From Fidelibacterota bacterium (lineage in GTDB: Bacteria > Fidelibacterota > Fidelibacteria > Fidelibacterales > Fidelibacteraceae), in the NCBI GenBank assembly GCA_028699915.1, contig JAQVTR010000011.1, forward strand, positions 1 through 41,420: DNA of 41,420 bases, read 5' to 3'. The position numbers and the translations under genes are program-made. Under the pieces are notes generated by a model, which did no database searches, had not been told where the DNA came from, and was given only the letters and a program-made list of their open reading frames with translations. Positions 9,774-17,946 of the stretch are shown here, piece by piece (the first letter of the stretch is position 1; each line of letters begins with the position of its first letter).

Positions 9774-9789
9774 CTTACCGAACGGTAAG
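9774..9789. promoter_or_regulatory. Palindromic operator, probable TetR-family binding site
   Basis: CTTACCG-AA-CGGTAAG is a perfect inverted repeat with 7-base arms around a 2-base centre, 18 bases before the regulator's start codon. ACCG/CGGT palindromes of this size are typical TetR-family operators. It overlaps the predicted -10 box at 9787-9792, so binding would block RNA polymerase. Confidence 0.75.
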
Positions 9790-9815
9790 GTAGCGGAAAA
9801 AGTTCCACAGGGCAA
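9787..9815 (-). promoter_or_regulatory. Predicted promoter of the tetR-tolC-MFP-RND operon
   Basis: On the minus strand there is a -35-like TTGCCC (9810-9815), a 17-base spacer, and a -10-like TACCTT (9787-9792). The match is moderate, but the spacing is ideal and the -10 box overlaps the palindromic operator. Confidence 0.5.
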
Positions 9816-9864
9816 GAAAAAAAGAAGCGGGGAGGACAACGGGAGGCGGAGTGTCGGAAAGGGG

Positions 9865-9921
9865 GATCGGAAGACCTTAGGGGCTTCCGATCGTCAATCC
9901 AATTGAAGATTGGATTGACGA
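9865..9921. other. Two adjoining stem-loops in the tetR-metY intergenic region
   Basis: The first hairpin pairs GATCGGAAG (9865-9873) with CTTCCGATC (9884-9892) around a 10-base loop. The second pairs 13 bases at 9891-9903 with 9909-9921 around the 5-base loop TGAAG. Both stems are perfect and they share two bases, so they cannot be fully formed together. No T-run follows, so simple terminators are unlikely. Confidence 0.6.
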
Positions 9922-9976
9922 CTCAAATAAATTGACTCAATGCATTTTAGAATTTATAAATTTTGAATTTTGAATC
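9920..9976 (-). repeat. Intergenic repeat element, copy 1 (inverted relative to the copy at 40812-40924)
   Basis: Read on the minus strand this contains GATTCAAAATTCAA (9963-9976), then AT-rich sequence ending in AAAATG, then a 21-base block at 9920-9940. Both blocks recur exactly and in the same order on the plus strand at 40812-40825 and 40904-40924. Units are 7 or 14 bases long. The rest of the region from 9977 to 10191 is AT-rich and shows no gene. Confidence 0.7.
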
Positions 9977-10191
9977 AGAGCACCCTGCAACTTGCATTAT
10001 TTCATCTGCCGGCGAACAACGCAGATTAATAAATAACTTCCTTACACTCAAGTTCAATCCTAATGTCAGCTGCTGACGGATATTCAAAATATTCCGGACC
10101 GGCAAAAAAGCAAAGATCATATTACAGAAAAGCTGAAATGCTCAATAATCGCAAGGAAATACATGTATCTGTTGTGCATTTATAAAAAATG

Positions 10192-10218
10192 TTGACATTC
10201 TGCAAAAAGAAATATAGC
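10192..10218 (+). promoter_or_regulatory. Predicted promoter of the metYA leader
   Basis: A perfect consensus -35 box TTGACA (10192-10197) is followed after 15 bases by TATAGC (10213-10218). An alternative -10 is TAGCTT at 10215-10220, with 17-base spacing. Transcription would start near 10225, about 70 bases before the leader ORF and about 210 before metY. Confidence 0.6.
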
Positions 10219-10295
10219 TTTTAACGGTTTTAAAGCATTGACGGAGAAACGCTGCAATGGTACCGCAATATATGAACACAGTAAAAGGAAACGCT

Positions 10296-10340
10296 ATGAT
10301 GGGCATGTGCCGTCCGTTCTGGTCCGCCGTTGCTTTCTGA
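10296..10340 (+). CDS. Candidate Met/Cys leader peptide (14 aa) of a metYA attenuator
   Basis: A short ORF encodes MMGMCRPFWSAVAF and ends in TGA at 10338-10340. AGGA lies 6 bases before the first ATG, a good ribosome-binding site. Three of the first four residues are Met and the fifth is Cys, which is striking for an ORF lying between a promoter and a terminator hairpin upstream of methionine biosynthesis genes. The downstream codons TCC GCC GTT contain the antiterminator arm. By analogy with trp, his and thr leaders, a ribosome stalled on the Met codons would leave that arm free, while one that reaches the stop codon would cover it. No homolog is known to me; the function is inferred from position, composition and folding logic. 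Confidence 0.6.
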   Translation: MMGMCRPFWSAVAF

Positions 10341-10378
10341 TGTAATATTTCATATAAAACAAATAAAACGCCGGCGGA
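10323..10378 (+). promoter_or_regulatory. Predicted antiterminator pairing of the metYA leader
   Basis: TCCGCCG at 10323-10329, inside the leader ORF, is perfectly complementary to CGGCGGA at 10372-10378. The latter overlaps the 5' arm of the terminator (10371-10375), so the two structures are mutually exclusive. A second competing pairing is possible between GCCGG at 10385-10389 and CCGGC at 10401-10405. Pairings were found by eye. Confidence 0.5.
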
Positions 10379-10394
10379 GATAAAGCCGGTTTTT
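10371..10394 (+). terminator. Candidate intrinsic terminator (attenuator) upstream of metY
   Basis: CCGGC (10371-10375) pairs with GCCGG (10385-10389) around a 9-base loop, followed directly by TTTTT at 10390-10394. The stem is short (5 GC pairs plus a possible G-U), as suits a conditional terminator. It lies 44 bases before the metY start codon, between leader ORF and gene. Confidence 0.6.
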
Positions 10395-10437
10395 GATATC
10401 CCGGCAATTATTGCACAAAAAAAAAGAAGGGAGATCA

Positions 10438-11715
10438 ATGAAGAAAAAAACCCGGGGATTTGATACAGAGCAGGTGCATGCGGGACAGCGTCCGGATCCG
10501 CTTACGGGAGCCCGCGCGGTACCGATCTTTCAGACCACTTCCTACGTTTTTAAAAATTGCGAAGAGGCGGAGGCACGCTTTAACATGAGTACGCCCGGCG
10601 ACATCTATACACGCATATCAAACCCTACCACGGCGGTCTTTGAAGAGCGCATGGCAGTGCTGGAAAAAGGGTCCGCTGCGCTGGCCCTTGCTTCGGGATC
10701 TGCTGCGGTGGCTTACGCGCTTATGAATCTTGCGCAGGCCGGTGATGAGATCGTGGCGGCGGAAACGCTGTACGGAGGAAGTTATAACCTGCTGGCCCAT
10801 ACCCTGCCGCGCTATGGGATCCGCACGCATTTTGTCGATCCCGACAAGATCGGGAATTTTCATGCAGTCGTTAATGAAAAAACCAAAGCCATTTTCATCG
10901 AATCACTGGGGAATCCCGGTATCAATATTGTTGACTTCGATGCTCTATCCGCGTTTGCACGATCCTGCGGCATTCCGCTCGTTGTGGACAACACGTTTGC
11001 CACACCCTATCTCTTCCGTCCCTTCGAGCACGGCGCGAATGTTGTTGTGCATTCGGCGACCAAGTTCATTGGCGGGCACGGAACTTCGCTAGGCGGCGTG
11101 ATCGTTGACGGCGGAAATTTCGACTGGTCATCTGGGAAATTTCCGGGTTTCACGGATTGTGATCCGGGCAATCACGGAGCCCCCTTTGCCGATCTTGGCA
11201 ACATCGCCTTCGTGACCAGGATCCGCGCCGAACTGTTGCGGGATCTGGGTGCCGCACTGTCGCCTTTTAATGCCTGGCTGTTTTTGCAAGGACTGGAAAC
11301 ACTGTCCCTGCGGGTGCAAAAACATGTTTCAAACGCAGAGCGGGTGGCGGGATTTTTGGAAGAGCATCCCGCCGTGGAAAAGGTCAATTATCCCGGATTG
11401 AAAAGCAATCGCTATCATGCCCTGAAAGAACGGTATTTCCCCCGCGGCGCGGGTTCCATTTTTACCGTTTCCCTGAGATCAAACCTGCAGGGAGTACGGA
11501 AATTCATTGACAGCCTGGAGCTCTTCTCCCTGCTTGCCAATGTCGCCGATGCTAAATCCCTGGTCATTCATCCCGCAACGACTACCCATCAGCAAATGCA
11601 ACCTGAAGCCAGGCTTAAGGCCGGCGCCGGACCCGAAACAATTCGCCTTTCCGTCGGACTGGAAGATCCCGCGGATCTGGTCGCGGACCTGGAACGGGCG
11701 CTGAACAAGATTTGA
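10438..11715 (+). CDS. metY: O-acetylhomoserine sulfhydrylase (Cys/Met metabolism PLP enzyme)
   Basis: A 425-residue PLP-dependent enzyme of the Cys/Met metabolism family that makes homocysteine from O-acetylhomoserine and sulfide. Visible motifs are TTSYVF near the N-terminus, YTRISNPT (phosphate contact from the neighbouring subunit), [19 protein letters not shown], and [15 protein letters not shown] with the PLP lysine in SATK. The conserved tail includes [13 protein letters not shown] and IRLSVGLED. The length and the 55-residue insertion around [13 protein letters not shown] match O-acetylhomoserine sulfhydrylases rather than the shorter MetB or MetC. Start chosen at ATG 10438, preceded by GGGAG; an in-frame ATG at 10393 lies immediately after the terminator run and lacks a site. 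It is followed by metA 25 bases later. Confidence 0.93.
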   Translation: MKKKTRGFDTEQVHAGQRPDPLTGARAVPIFQTTSYVFKNCEEAEARFNMSTPGDIYTRISNPTTAVFEERMAVLEKGSAALALASGSAAVAYALMNLAQAGDEIVAAETLYGGSYNLLAHTLPRYGIRTHFVDPDKIGNFHAVVNEKTKAIFIESLGNPGINIVDFDALSAFARSCGIPLVVDNTFATPYLFRPFEHGANVVVHSATKFIGGHGTSLGGVIVDGGNFDWSSGKFPGFTDCDPGNHGAPFADLGNIAFVTRIRAELLRDLGAALSPFNAWLFLQGLETLSLRVQKHVSNAERVAGFLEEHPAVEKVNYPGLKSNRYHALKERYFPRGAGSIFTVSLRSNLQGVRKFIDSLELFSLLANVADAKSLVIHPATTTHQQMQPEARLKAGAGPETIRLSVGLEDPADLVADLERALNKI

Positions 11716-11740
11716 CAACGCAAAATATAAGGAAAGCACA

Positions 11741-12664
11741 ATGCCGATAACCGTACCCAAAGGACTTCCGGCCATTGAAGCGCTGCAAAAAGAGAATATC
11801 TTTGTCATGGATAAATATCGGGCGGAACATCAGGATATCCGCCCGCTGAGGATCCTGATCCTGAACCTGATGCCCACAAAATCGGACACGGAAACCCAGC
11901 TGGTCCGCCTGCTGAGCAATTCGCCGCTGCAGATCCATGTCGAACTTTTGCACATGGCCAGTCACGCGTCCCGGCACACCCCGATGGAATATATCCTTAA
12001 ATTTTATAAAAATTTTGATGCCGTAAAAGGCCAGCGTTACGACGGCATGATCATCAGCGGCGCACCGGTGGAGCATCTGGATTTTTCGAACGTGGATTAC
12101 TGGCCGGAACTTTGCCGGGTGATGGATTGGTCACGGAATCACGTTTACTCCGTTCTGCATGTCTGCTGGGGCGCCCAGGCAGGACTTTTTTATCATTTCG
12201 GGATCCCGAAATACAATCTTCCGGAAAAAATCTCGGGCATTTTCAGGCACAAGGTGCTGAATCCGGCGCATCCGCTGCTGCGGGGATTTGACGACCAATT
12301 CAGCGCCCCGCATTCCCGCTATACCGAAGTGCGGGCTTCCGATATCGAAAAGATCCCGGAACTGGAAATTCTGGCCCGGTCACGGGAAGCCGGAATTCAT
12401 CTTGTTGCACGAAACAACGGGCGGCAGTTCTTTGTTACCGGACATTTTGAATATGAGCGCGATACTCTGGCCCGGGAGTACAAACGCGACATCAAAAAGG
12501 GGATGCATATCGCGCCACCCCGGCATTATTTTCCCGGGGACGATCCCTTAAAAAAACCGGAAGTCAGATGGCAAAGCCACGCTTTTCTTTTTTATTCCAA
12601 CTGGCTGAACTATTTTGTATATCAGGGAACGCCGTATGATCTGGAGGAACTGAAAGGGGTTTGA
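11741..12664 (+). CDS. metA: Homoserine O-acyltransferase, predicted O-acetyltransferase (MetA family)
   Basis: A 307-residue protein, full length for MetA, which activates homoserine in methionine synthesis. The catalytic Cys142 is in HVCWGAQAG, and His235 and Glu237 in GHFEYE, all at the canonical positions. Residue 111 is Glu (GAPVEHL). In characterised MetA enzymes Glu at this position goes with acetyl-CoA use and Gly with succinyl-CoA use, so this should make O-acetylhomoserine. That fits its partner MetY, which consumes O-acetylhomoserine. It is in one transcription unit with metY (25-base gap, GGAA before the start). Confidence 0.95.
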   Translation: MPITVPKGLPAIEALQKENIFVMDKYRAEHQDIRPLRILILNLMPTKSDTETQLVRLLSNSPLQIHVELLHMASHASRHTPMEYILKFYKNFDAVKGQRYDGMIISGAPVEHLDFSNVDYWPELCRVMDWSRNHVYSVLHVCWGAQAGLFYHFGIPKYNLPEKISGIFRHKVLNPAHPLLRGFDDQFSAPHSRYTEVRASDIEKIPELEILARSREAGIHLVARNNGRQFFVTGHFEYERDTLAREYKRDIKKGMHIAPPRHYFPGDDPLKKPEVRWQSHAFLFYSNWLNYFVYQGTPYDLEELKGV

Positions 12665-12787
12665 GATCCCGGTGAAAAATAATTGACGCAAATAGTAAAC
12701 AACAATACTCCCGGCTCCGCCACCTTATCGCTCAGGCCCGGGATATTTCACTTCAGTCATAGTTTGCGATAGATCGGTAAAAAAATT

Positions 12788-15139
12788 TCAGCGCATTTTG
12801 ATGTAGGTCACACCAACGCCGCCCTGTTCCGGCGGAGCAAATTGATAATCGGCGATCCGCGGATCTTTAGAAAGAAAATCGTGAATGATCTTTTGCAGAA
12901 TTCCCTGGCCGGTCCCGTGCAGGATTTCGACCGATTGCAGTCCGGTGATCACGGCATTGTCCAGGAATTTATCGGTTTCGTTTAAGGCCGCTTCGGCGCG
13001 CTTACCCCGCAGGTCCAGGCGGAATACGCTGCCCTCAATGCTGTGATGGATATGCGCGGAAATGCGCTGTTCCGTTTTTCGCTTGGGTTCCAGCCAGTCG
13101 GCTTGCAGACGCAGGCGGGCACCGTCCACGTCCACCCAGATTTTTCCGGTCTTTTCGTTAATTTCCAGGATCGTGCCGTTCTGCTGCATGCTCCGTACAT
13201 AGACACTCTGGCCGGCCTGCAGCTCCTTTAAGTGTAATTTTGCGGCGGGCGTTTCCGGCAATTCGCGGTTTTTTTCACGGATGTGCTGCTGGACTCCACG
13301 GAATACGAGCTGTGCATCCCGGATGGCGTCTTTGCCGGCTTGTCGCTCCCGTATTTCCCGGATGCTGGCCTCCAGTTCTTTGCGCAGGTCCGCAACCATA
13401 CTTTCCGCGCGTTTTAATGCGTCTTTTTCGGCGCGTTTGAATTTCTGGTCGATATCTCCCTTTTTATCATTCAAGTCCTTAAGTTTCTCCGTGAATTGCC
13501 GTTCTTTCTCTTTTGCGTTTTTCAGCTGCTGGTCATAACGGCTGATCTTGCGCTGAAGATCCAGAATGAGTCGTTCCAGCTTTTCCCGTTGTTTACCTAC
13601 GCGTTCCCGGGCATGCCGGATTACCTCTTCGTCCAGCTGATAACGACGTGCGATCTCAATGGCATAGGAGGAACCCGGTATATCCGGAATAAATACATAG
13701 CCCGGTTCCAGGCTGCGGTCGTCAAAACTCATGCTGCCATTCTCAAAGAGGGGGTTTTCAAAGGCCAGGGTTTTCAAAGCTCCATGGTGCGTGGTGGCAA
13801 TTAAGCGGGTTCCGCGCTCACTCAGCACTTTTAGAACGCCTTCTGCCAAAGCAGCGCCTTCATCGGGATCAGTGCCCGTACCCAGTTCGTCAATAAGCAC
13901 AAGACTGCGGGAGCTTGCTTGTTCGAGAATGTTTTTCAGGGAAAGGATATGCGAGGAAAAAGTGGAAAGACCGCCGTCAATGGATTGTCCGTCGCCGATA
14001 TCGACAAAAATCCGATCGTATTCCGGCAGATTGCTGTCTGCATCGGCGGGAATCAGAAGCCCGGCCTGGTTCATCAGCGCCAGCAGGCCGATGGTTTTTA
14101 GCGTGACGGTCTTTCCGCCGGCATTAGGTCCGGTAATAATGATGCCGCAGCGGGCTTTTTCAAGAGAGAGATTCAGCGGTACGGGTTCGCGCCTGCTAAA
14201 ACAGAGTTCCAGATTGCGGCCGTTCCGGATGCGCAAAGTCCCGTTCCCGTTTTCGGGTTTTTCACAGCGAAAATCCACGGCCAGCCGGGCTTTTGCCTGG
14301 ATCAAATCCAGTTCTTCCAGCATGCCGGCAGCCGCGCCCAAAGGCGTTAGCAATTCCCGAACCTGATCGGTGAGCGCCAGCAAAATGCGGCGCACTTCAG
14401 CGCGTTCTTCCTGCCGGGCCTGATAAAGCGTATTGTTCATTTCCACAATGAGTACCGGTTCCACATAGAGAGTCTGGCCGGTCTGGGACTGATCGTGAAT
14501 GATGCCGGAAGCGCGGGATTTGCGGGACGCCCGTATGGGAATGACCTGGCGGCCGTTCCGGAAAGCGACGGCATCTTCGGCGGCGACACCGGCGCTCAGC
14601 CATTCGGCGGCAATGCTGTTCACCTTGCTGCGAATTTGTTCTTCGATCTTTACGATCTCGCGGCGCAGCCGGTACAAAAGGGGCGAGGCCTTGTCGGCAA
14701 TATGCCCCTCGGGATCAAATACGGCAAAAAGCTCCTTTTCCAGCTTTTCCAGTCCGGGATTATACTGTGCGCCGATCTGCGCAAGGCGGGGACATTTATC
14801 TCTGCGCTGATGGAAATATTCCGCCGTTTGCCGTGCGCTGAGTAAAATGGCGGCCAGTCCCAAAAGTTCTTCTTCGGCCAGGAGACTGCCTTTGACGCGC
14901 GCTTTTTTTATCACCGTTTCCTGAGAGGAAAATCCGCTCAATGGCGGGTTGCTGTCCAGCAAAAGCAGATCCCGCATTTCCAGGATTTTGTCCTGTTCGG
15001 ATAGATACTGCTTTCGCGGAAGAAAAGAGGGCCAGCCGAGCGCGCGTTTTCCGGCATTTTCGGTCCGGGTGTAGCCGGCGATCTTTTCACGCACAAGATC
15101 AAATCCGAGTTTTTGATAAAGAGGGTCCATATTGCTCAC
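12788..15139 (-). CDS. mutS2: Endonuclease MutS2
   Basis: A 783-residue protein with MutS-like core domains, an ABC-type ATPase and a C-terminal nuclease. Walker A is GPNAGGKT at 337-344; downstream are the Walker B LVLIDELGTGTDP and a His-containing ATTHHGALK. A long charged coiled coil (about 515-630) follows. The Smr domain occupies about the last 80 residues, with LDLRGKRAEEA-like and LHGTGQG motifs. It lacks the mismatch-recognition domain of MutS1. The family acts on branched recombination intermediates and on collided ribosomes. The start overlaps the priA stop by 4 bases. It converges with metA. Confidence 0.95.
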   Translation of the reverse strand: MSNMDPLYQKLGFDLVREKIAGYTRTENAGKRALGWPSFLPRKQYLSEQDKILEMRDLLLLDSNPPLSGFSSQETVIKKARVKGSLLAEEELLGLAAILLSARQTAEYFHQRRDKCPRLAQIGAQYNPGLEKLEKELFAVFDPEGHIADKASPLLYRLRREIVKIEEQIRSKVNSIAAEWLSAGVAAEDAVAFRNGRQVIPIRASRKSRASGIIHDQSQTGQTLYVEPVLIVEMNNTLYQARQEERAEVRRILLALTDQVRELLTPLGAAAGMLEELDLIQAKARLAVDFRCEKPENGNGTLRIRNGRNLELCFSRREPVPLNLSLEKARCGIIITGPNAGGKTVTLKTIGLLALMNQAGLLIPADADSNLPEYDRIFVDIGDGQSIDGGLSTFSSHILSLKNILEQASSRSLVLIDELGTGTDPDEGAALAEGVLKVLSERGTRLIATTHHGALKTLAFENPLFENGSMSFDDRSLEPGYVFIPDIPGSSYAIEIARRYQLDEEVIRHARERVGKQREKLERLILDLQRKISRYDQQLKNAKEKERQFTEKLKDLNDKKGDIDQKFKRAEKDALKRAESMVADLRKELEASIREIRERQAGKDAIRDAQLVFRGVQQHIREKNRELPETPAAKLHLKELQAGQSVYVRSMQQNGTILEINEKTGKIWVDVDGARLRLQADWLEPKRKTEQRISAHIHHSIEGSVFRLDLRGKRAEAALNETDKFLDNAVITGLQSVEILHGTGQGILQKIIHDFLSKDPRIADYQFAPPEQGGVGVTYIKMR

Positions 15140-17502
15140 ATCAGGGAAACGGGGTCCCGGTTAATGATAATGCTGACGTTTTTTTCTTTACGTCGCGCTT
15201 TCAGGTAAATTGGCAGCAGAACGGCAGCGCTTCGGTTGCCGTTGGGATCCTGTTTGCGGTCCGCTTTGATCAGAATCTGCCAGCGGGTTTTGTTCTGAAT
15301 GCGTTCGATGGGCGCCGGTGCGGGACCCAGACAGTGCCGGGGGTCGATCTTGCCGCTGATCTCCCGGTAAATACGTCCCGCTGCGGCTTCGACTTCGGCT
15401 GCGGAAGTCCCGCTGACGCGGATGAGAAAAAGCCGGCTGAATGGCGGATAGCTCAGATTTTTCCGCTGAAACAATTCAAGATTGTAGTATTCCTTCAATT
15501 CCAGATTGGCGGCCATCCGGATCAGGGGCTCTTCGGGATTAAAAGTCTGGATCAGTACCTGGCCGGGGTATTTTCCGCGTCCGCTACGCCCGCTGACTTG
15601 ATAGATTAGATGGAAAAGGCGTTCACCCGCACGGTAATCGGGAAAGCTCAGCCCGATGTCCGCATTGATGATTCCCACCAGCGTTACATTGGGAAAGTCC
15701 AGGCCTTTTGCGATCATCTTTGTTCCCAAAAGGATATCGTAGCGCTGTTCCTCAAAATCGGTCAGGATACGCGCATGCGCGTGCCGGGTCCGCGTAGTAT
15801 CCATGTCCATACGGGCGATTCGCGCCTGCGGGAAGGCGACCTGAAGTTCTTCTTCGATGCGTTGGGTGCCGCTGCCCGTTGGCTTCAGGGTTTTCGTGCC
15901 GCAGTGTGGACATTCACGGGTCAGAGGATAGCTGCTGTTGCAGACGTGGCAGAGCAGTTTATTGAGGCGCTTGTGGTAAGTAAGCGAAACGGAGCAGGCA
16001 GGGCACTGTAAAACGCGGGCACATTCGCTGCAGACCATCAGCGTATGGTAACCGCGCCGGTTCTGAAGAATAATGACCTGTTTGCCCTTTTCAAGCGTAT
16101 GGTAAACGGCCTCCAGCAGTTTTTCGCTAAAGAGTCCGCGCCGCGGCGTTTCCCGCATGTCGATCAGGCGAACGCGTGGCAGTTTGGCTTCGCCGTAACG
16201 CCGGGTGAGTTCCAGCCGCTTGTAGCGGTGAACGGCGGAGAGATAATAGGATTCCAGGCTGGGGGTTGCGGAGCCGAGCAGAACGGGGATATTGAGAATG
16301 TGCCCATACATGACGGCAGCGTCCCGAGCATGGTAGCGAGGAACGGGTTCTTCCTGCTTGTAAGTCGCCTCCTGCTCTTCATCCACAACGATCAGGCCGA
16401 TATCCGGCAGGGGAGCAAAAAGTGCGGAGCGCGCTCCAACCACGACCCGTATCGTGCCGCGCAGCATCTGGTTCCAGGTCCACAGGCGTTCCGCATCGCG
16501 CATCTGGCTGTGCCAAATGGCGACCTTTTCGCCAAATGCCGCTCTGAAACGCGCTGCGATCTGCGGGGTAATGGCAATTTCCGGGACCAGCATCAGAACG
16601 CTGCGGCCTTTTTCCAGCTGTTCGCTGGCAAGGCGTATGTATATTTCCGTTTTACCGCTGCCGGTAATTCCGTGCAGCAAAACCGGGTAAAAAGAGTTTT
16701 CGTGCTTTCGGATGTGCTTTAAAATGCGGTTTTGCTCTTCGGAAAGCAGCACTTTATCGCGCGGAGCGGGCGGAAAAAAATCAAAGGGATCCGCCGGAAC
16801 CTCCATCTCACATTGCTCCAGAATGCCTTTTTCGACCAGCCTTCTTACAACACCGGTACTGATGCGGAGTTTTTTCAGGAGGATGCGCAGCTCCTCGACC
16901 GGACTGTCCAGAGAAGCCAGCAAATTCACCAGCGACTGCTGCTTTGGCGTAAGTCCCGTTGCTGATTCGCGGAGGCGAATAGCGGCAACCTTACGTAAAT
17001 TTTTGCTCGGAGGAAAAATATTGTCTATATAAAGCCGCCCTTCGGCGATCCCGGCCTTGACTGCCTTGCGACGCAGTTCCGGGAGTCCCGTAAAATCCAG
17101 GGAAGATAAGCCTTGCGGCGGAATGTCGGGCCACTTTTCCGGATCTTCGTGGGGTGCTACGAAACAGTATTCCTGCCGTTTGTAGCCAATTTCGGAAGGA
17201 TGCGCCGCCCGGAAACAGAGGCCCGGAGGCGCCATATAATATTCGGAGATCCAGCGGAGGAGCTTGATGAGCGCAGCGCTGAAGATTGGTTTGTCATCAA
17301 AGACGTTTTCGATGCTTTTCAGGGGATACGCGGGCTTTTCCGGGAGCGTTTCAAGGCACTCCAGGCAATATCCCAGTTGTGCGCGGGGACCGAACGGGGC
17401 TTTGACCCGGACACCGGGCCGGATTTTTTCGCGCAGAGCGTCCGGAATGCGATACGTAAATGTCTGATGGATATCGGCCGGGAAGGCGATATTGCAATAC
17501 AT
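15136..17502 (-). CDS. priA: Primosomal replication restart helicase PriA
   Basis: A 788-residue 3'-to-5' DNA helicase that reloads the replisome at stalled forks. The N-terminal DNA-binding domain begins MYCNIAFPADIHQTFTYRIP. Walker A is GITGSGKT at 278-285, the Walker B box reads DEEQ, and GSATPS and GSGTQRIEEEL follow. The zinc-binding region has eight cysteines in four CxxC-type pairs (VCSEC, QCPAC, LCHVC, ECPHC) near residues 485-525. The C-terminal GRAGR-like motif appears as VSGRSGR. It lies upstream of mutS2 in a two-gene operon and is divergent from the TrpR-like gene. Confidence 0.96.
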   Translation of the reverse strand: MYCNIAFPADIHQTFTYRIPDALREKIRPGVRVKAPFGPRAQLGYCLECLETLPEKPAYPLKSIENVFDDKPIFSAALIKLLRWISEYYMAPPGLCFRAAHPSEIGYKRQEYCFVAPHEDPEKWPDIPPQGLSSLDFTGLPELRRKAVKAGIAEGRLYIDNIFPPSKNLRKVAAIRLRESATGLTPKQQSLVNLLASLDSPVEELRILLKKLRISTGVVRRLVEKGILEQCEMEVPADPFDFFPPAPRDKVLLSEEQNRILKHIRKHENSFYPVLLHGITGSGKTEIYIRLASEQLEKGRSVLMLVPEIAITPQIAARFRAAFGEKVAIWHSQMRDAERLWTWNQMLRGTIRVVVGARSALFAPLPDIGLIVVDEEQEATYKQEEPVPRYHARDAAVMYGHILNIPVLLGSATPSLESYYLSAVHRYKRLELTRRYGEAKLPRVRLIDMRETPRRGLFSEKLLEAVYHTLEKGKQVIILQNRRGYHTLMVCSECARVLQCPACSVSLTYHKRLNKLLCHVCNSSYPLTRECPHCGTKTLKPTGSGTQRIEEELQVAFPQARIARMDMDTTRTRHAHARILTDFEEQRYDILLGTKMIAKGLDFPNVTLVGIINADIGLSFPDYRAGERLFHLIYQVSGRSGRGKYPGQVLIQTFNPEEPLIRMAANLELKEYYNLELFQRKNLSYPPFSRLFLIRVSGTSAAEVEAAAGRIYREISGKIDPRHCLGPAPAPIERIQNKTRWQILIKADRKQDPNGNRSAAVLLPIYLKARRKEKNVSIIINRDPVSLM

Positions 17503-17617
17503 TTTGAAACTTACGCGAAAACGCTGAAGGTTTCAACAGAAAACACACGCAGGCCGCGTTCTGTGATCCCGCTCAAAATAAAGCAAAATTGTTTCTATGT
17601 AAAAGAACAAATAATGC

Positions 17618-17646
17618 TTGCAAATAAAAAAAAATCGCGCTATGTT
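17618..17646 (+). promoter_or_regulatory. Predicted promoter of the trpR-like/trpB operon
   Basis: A -35-like TTGCAA (17618-17623) is separated by exactly 17 bases, mostly an A-run, from a -10-like TATGTT (17641-17646). It sits 28 bases before the regulator start codon. I see no clear palindrome like the enterobacterial trp operator. Confidence 0.5.
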
Positions 17647-17673
17647 TCTCTCCGTAGTAACAAGGAGTGCATT

Positions 17674-17943
17674 ATGCAGTCATACAAAGAGCTGGTAAAA
17701 GCGTTTTCGGTCATTGACAACGAACGCGACATGGAAAAATTTCTCGCCGAGATCCTGACCGAAAGCGAACTGGAGGCGCTGATCTTTCGATGGCGCCTGA
17801 TGAAAGACCTTTATCACGGAGAGACCCAGCGGCACATTGCGGAAAAACACCGTATCAGCCTGTGCAAAATCACGCGGGGCTCCAAAATAATCAAAAACCC
17901 CGAATCGATCACTGTAAAAATCTTGAAAGAAATGGAGAACTGA
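17674..17943 (+). CDS. TrpR/YerC/YecD-family transcriptional regulator
   Basis: An 89-residue all-helical protein. It opens MQSYKELVKAFSVIDNERDMEKFLAEILTESELEALIFRWRLM and ends with a helix-turn-helix (RHIAEKHRISLCKITRGSKII), the TrpR-like/YerC pattern. I chose the ATG at 17674 because AAGGAG lies 7 bases upstream. The same frame is open further upstream, but that region is antisense to priA and holds the promoter. Its stop is 3 bases before the trpB start, so the pair is co-transcribed. A role as tryptophan-responsive repressor of trpB is likely from context but unproven; YerC-type members are not all tryptophan sensors. Confidence 0.85.
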   Translation: MQSYKELVKAFSVIDNERDMEKFLAEILTESELEALIFRWRLMKDLYHGETQRHIAEKHRISLCKITRGSKIIKNPESITVKILKEMEN

Positions 17944-17946
17944 TAT

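Noticed and set aside
9816-10437. SAM-I, SAM-II or cobalamin riboswitch upstream of metY
   Set aside because: I looked for their conserved cores and did not find them; the leader-peptide attenuator explains the region better. A covariance-model search would settle it.
10142-10438. 98-codon minus-strand open frame upstream of metY
   Set aside because: No ribosome-binding site or family pattern; it lies opposite the metYA promoter, leader ORF and terminator, which better explain the sequence.
12665-12787. Terminator hairpin between convergent metA and mutS2 (TCCCGG/CCGGGA)
   Set aside because: The arms are 6 bases with a 22-base loop and no adjacent T-run, so support is too weak.
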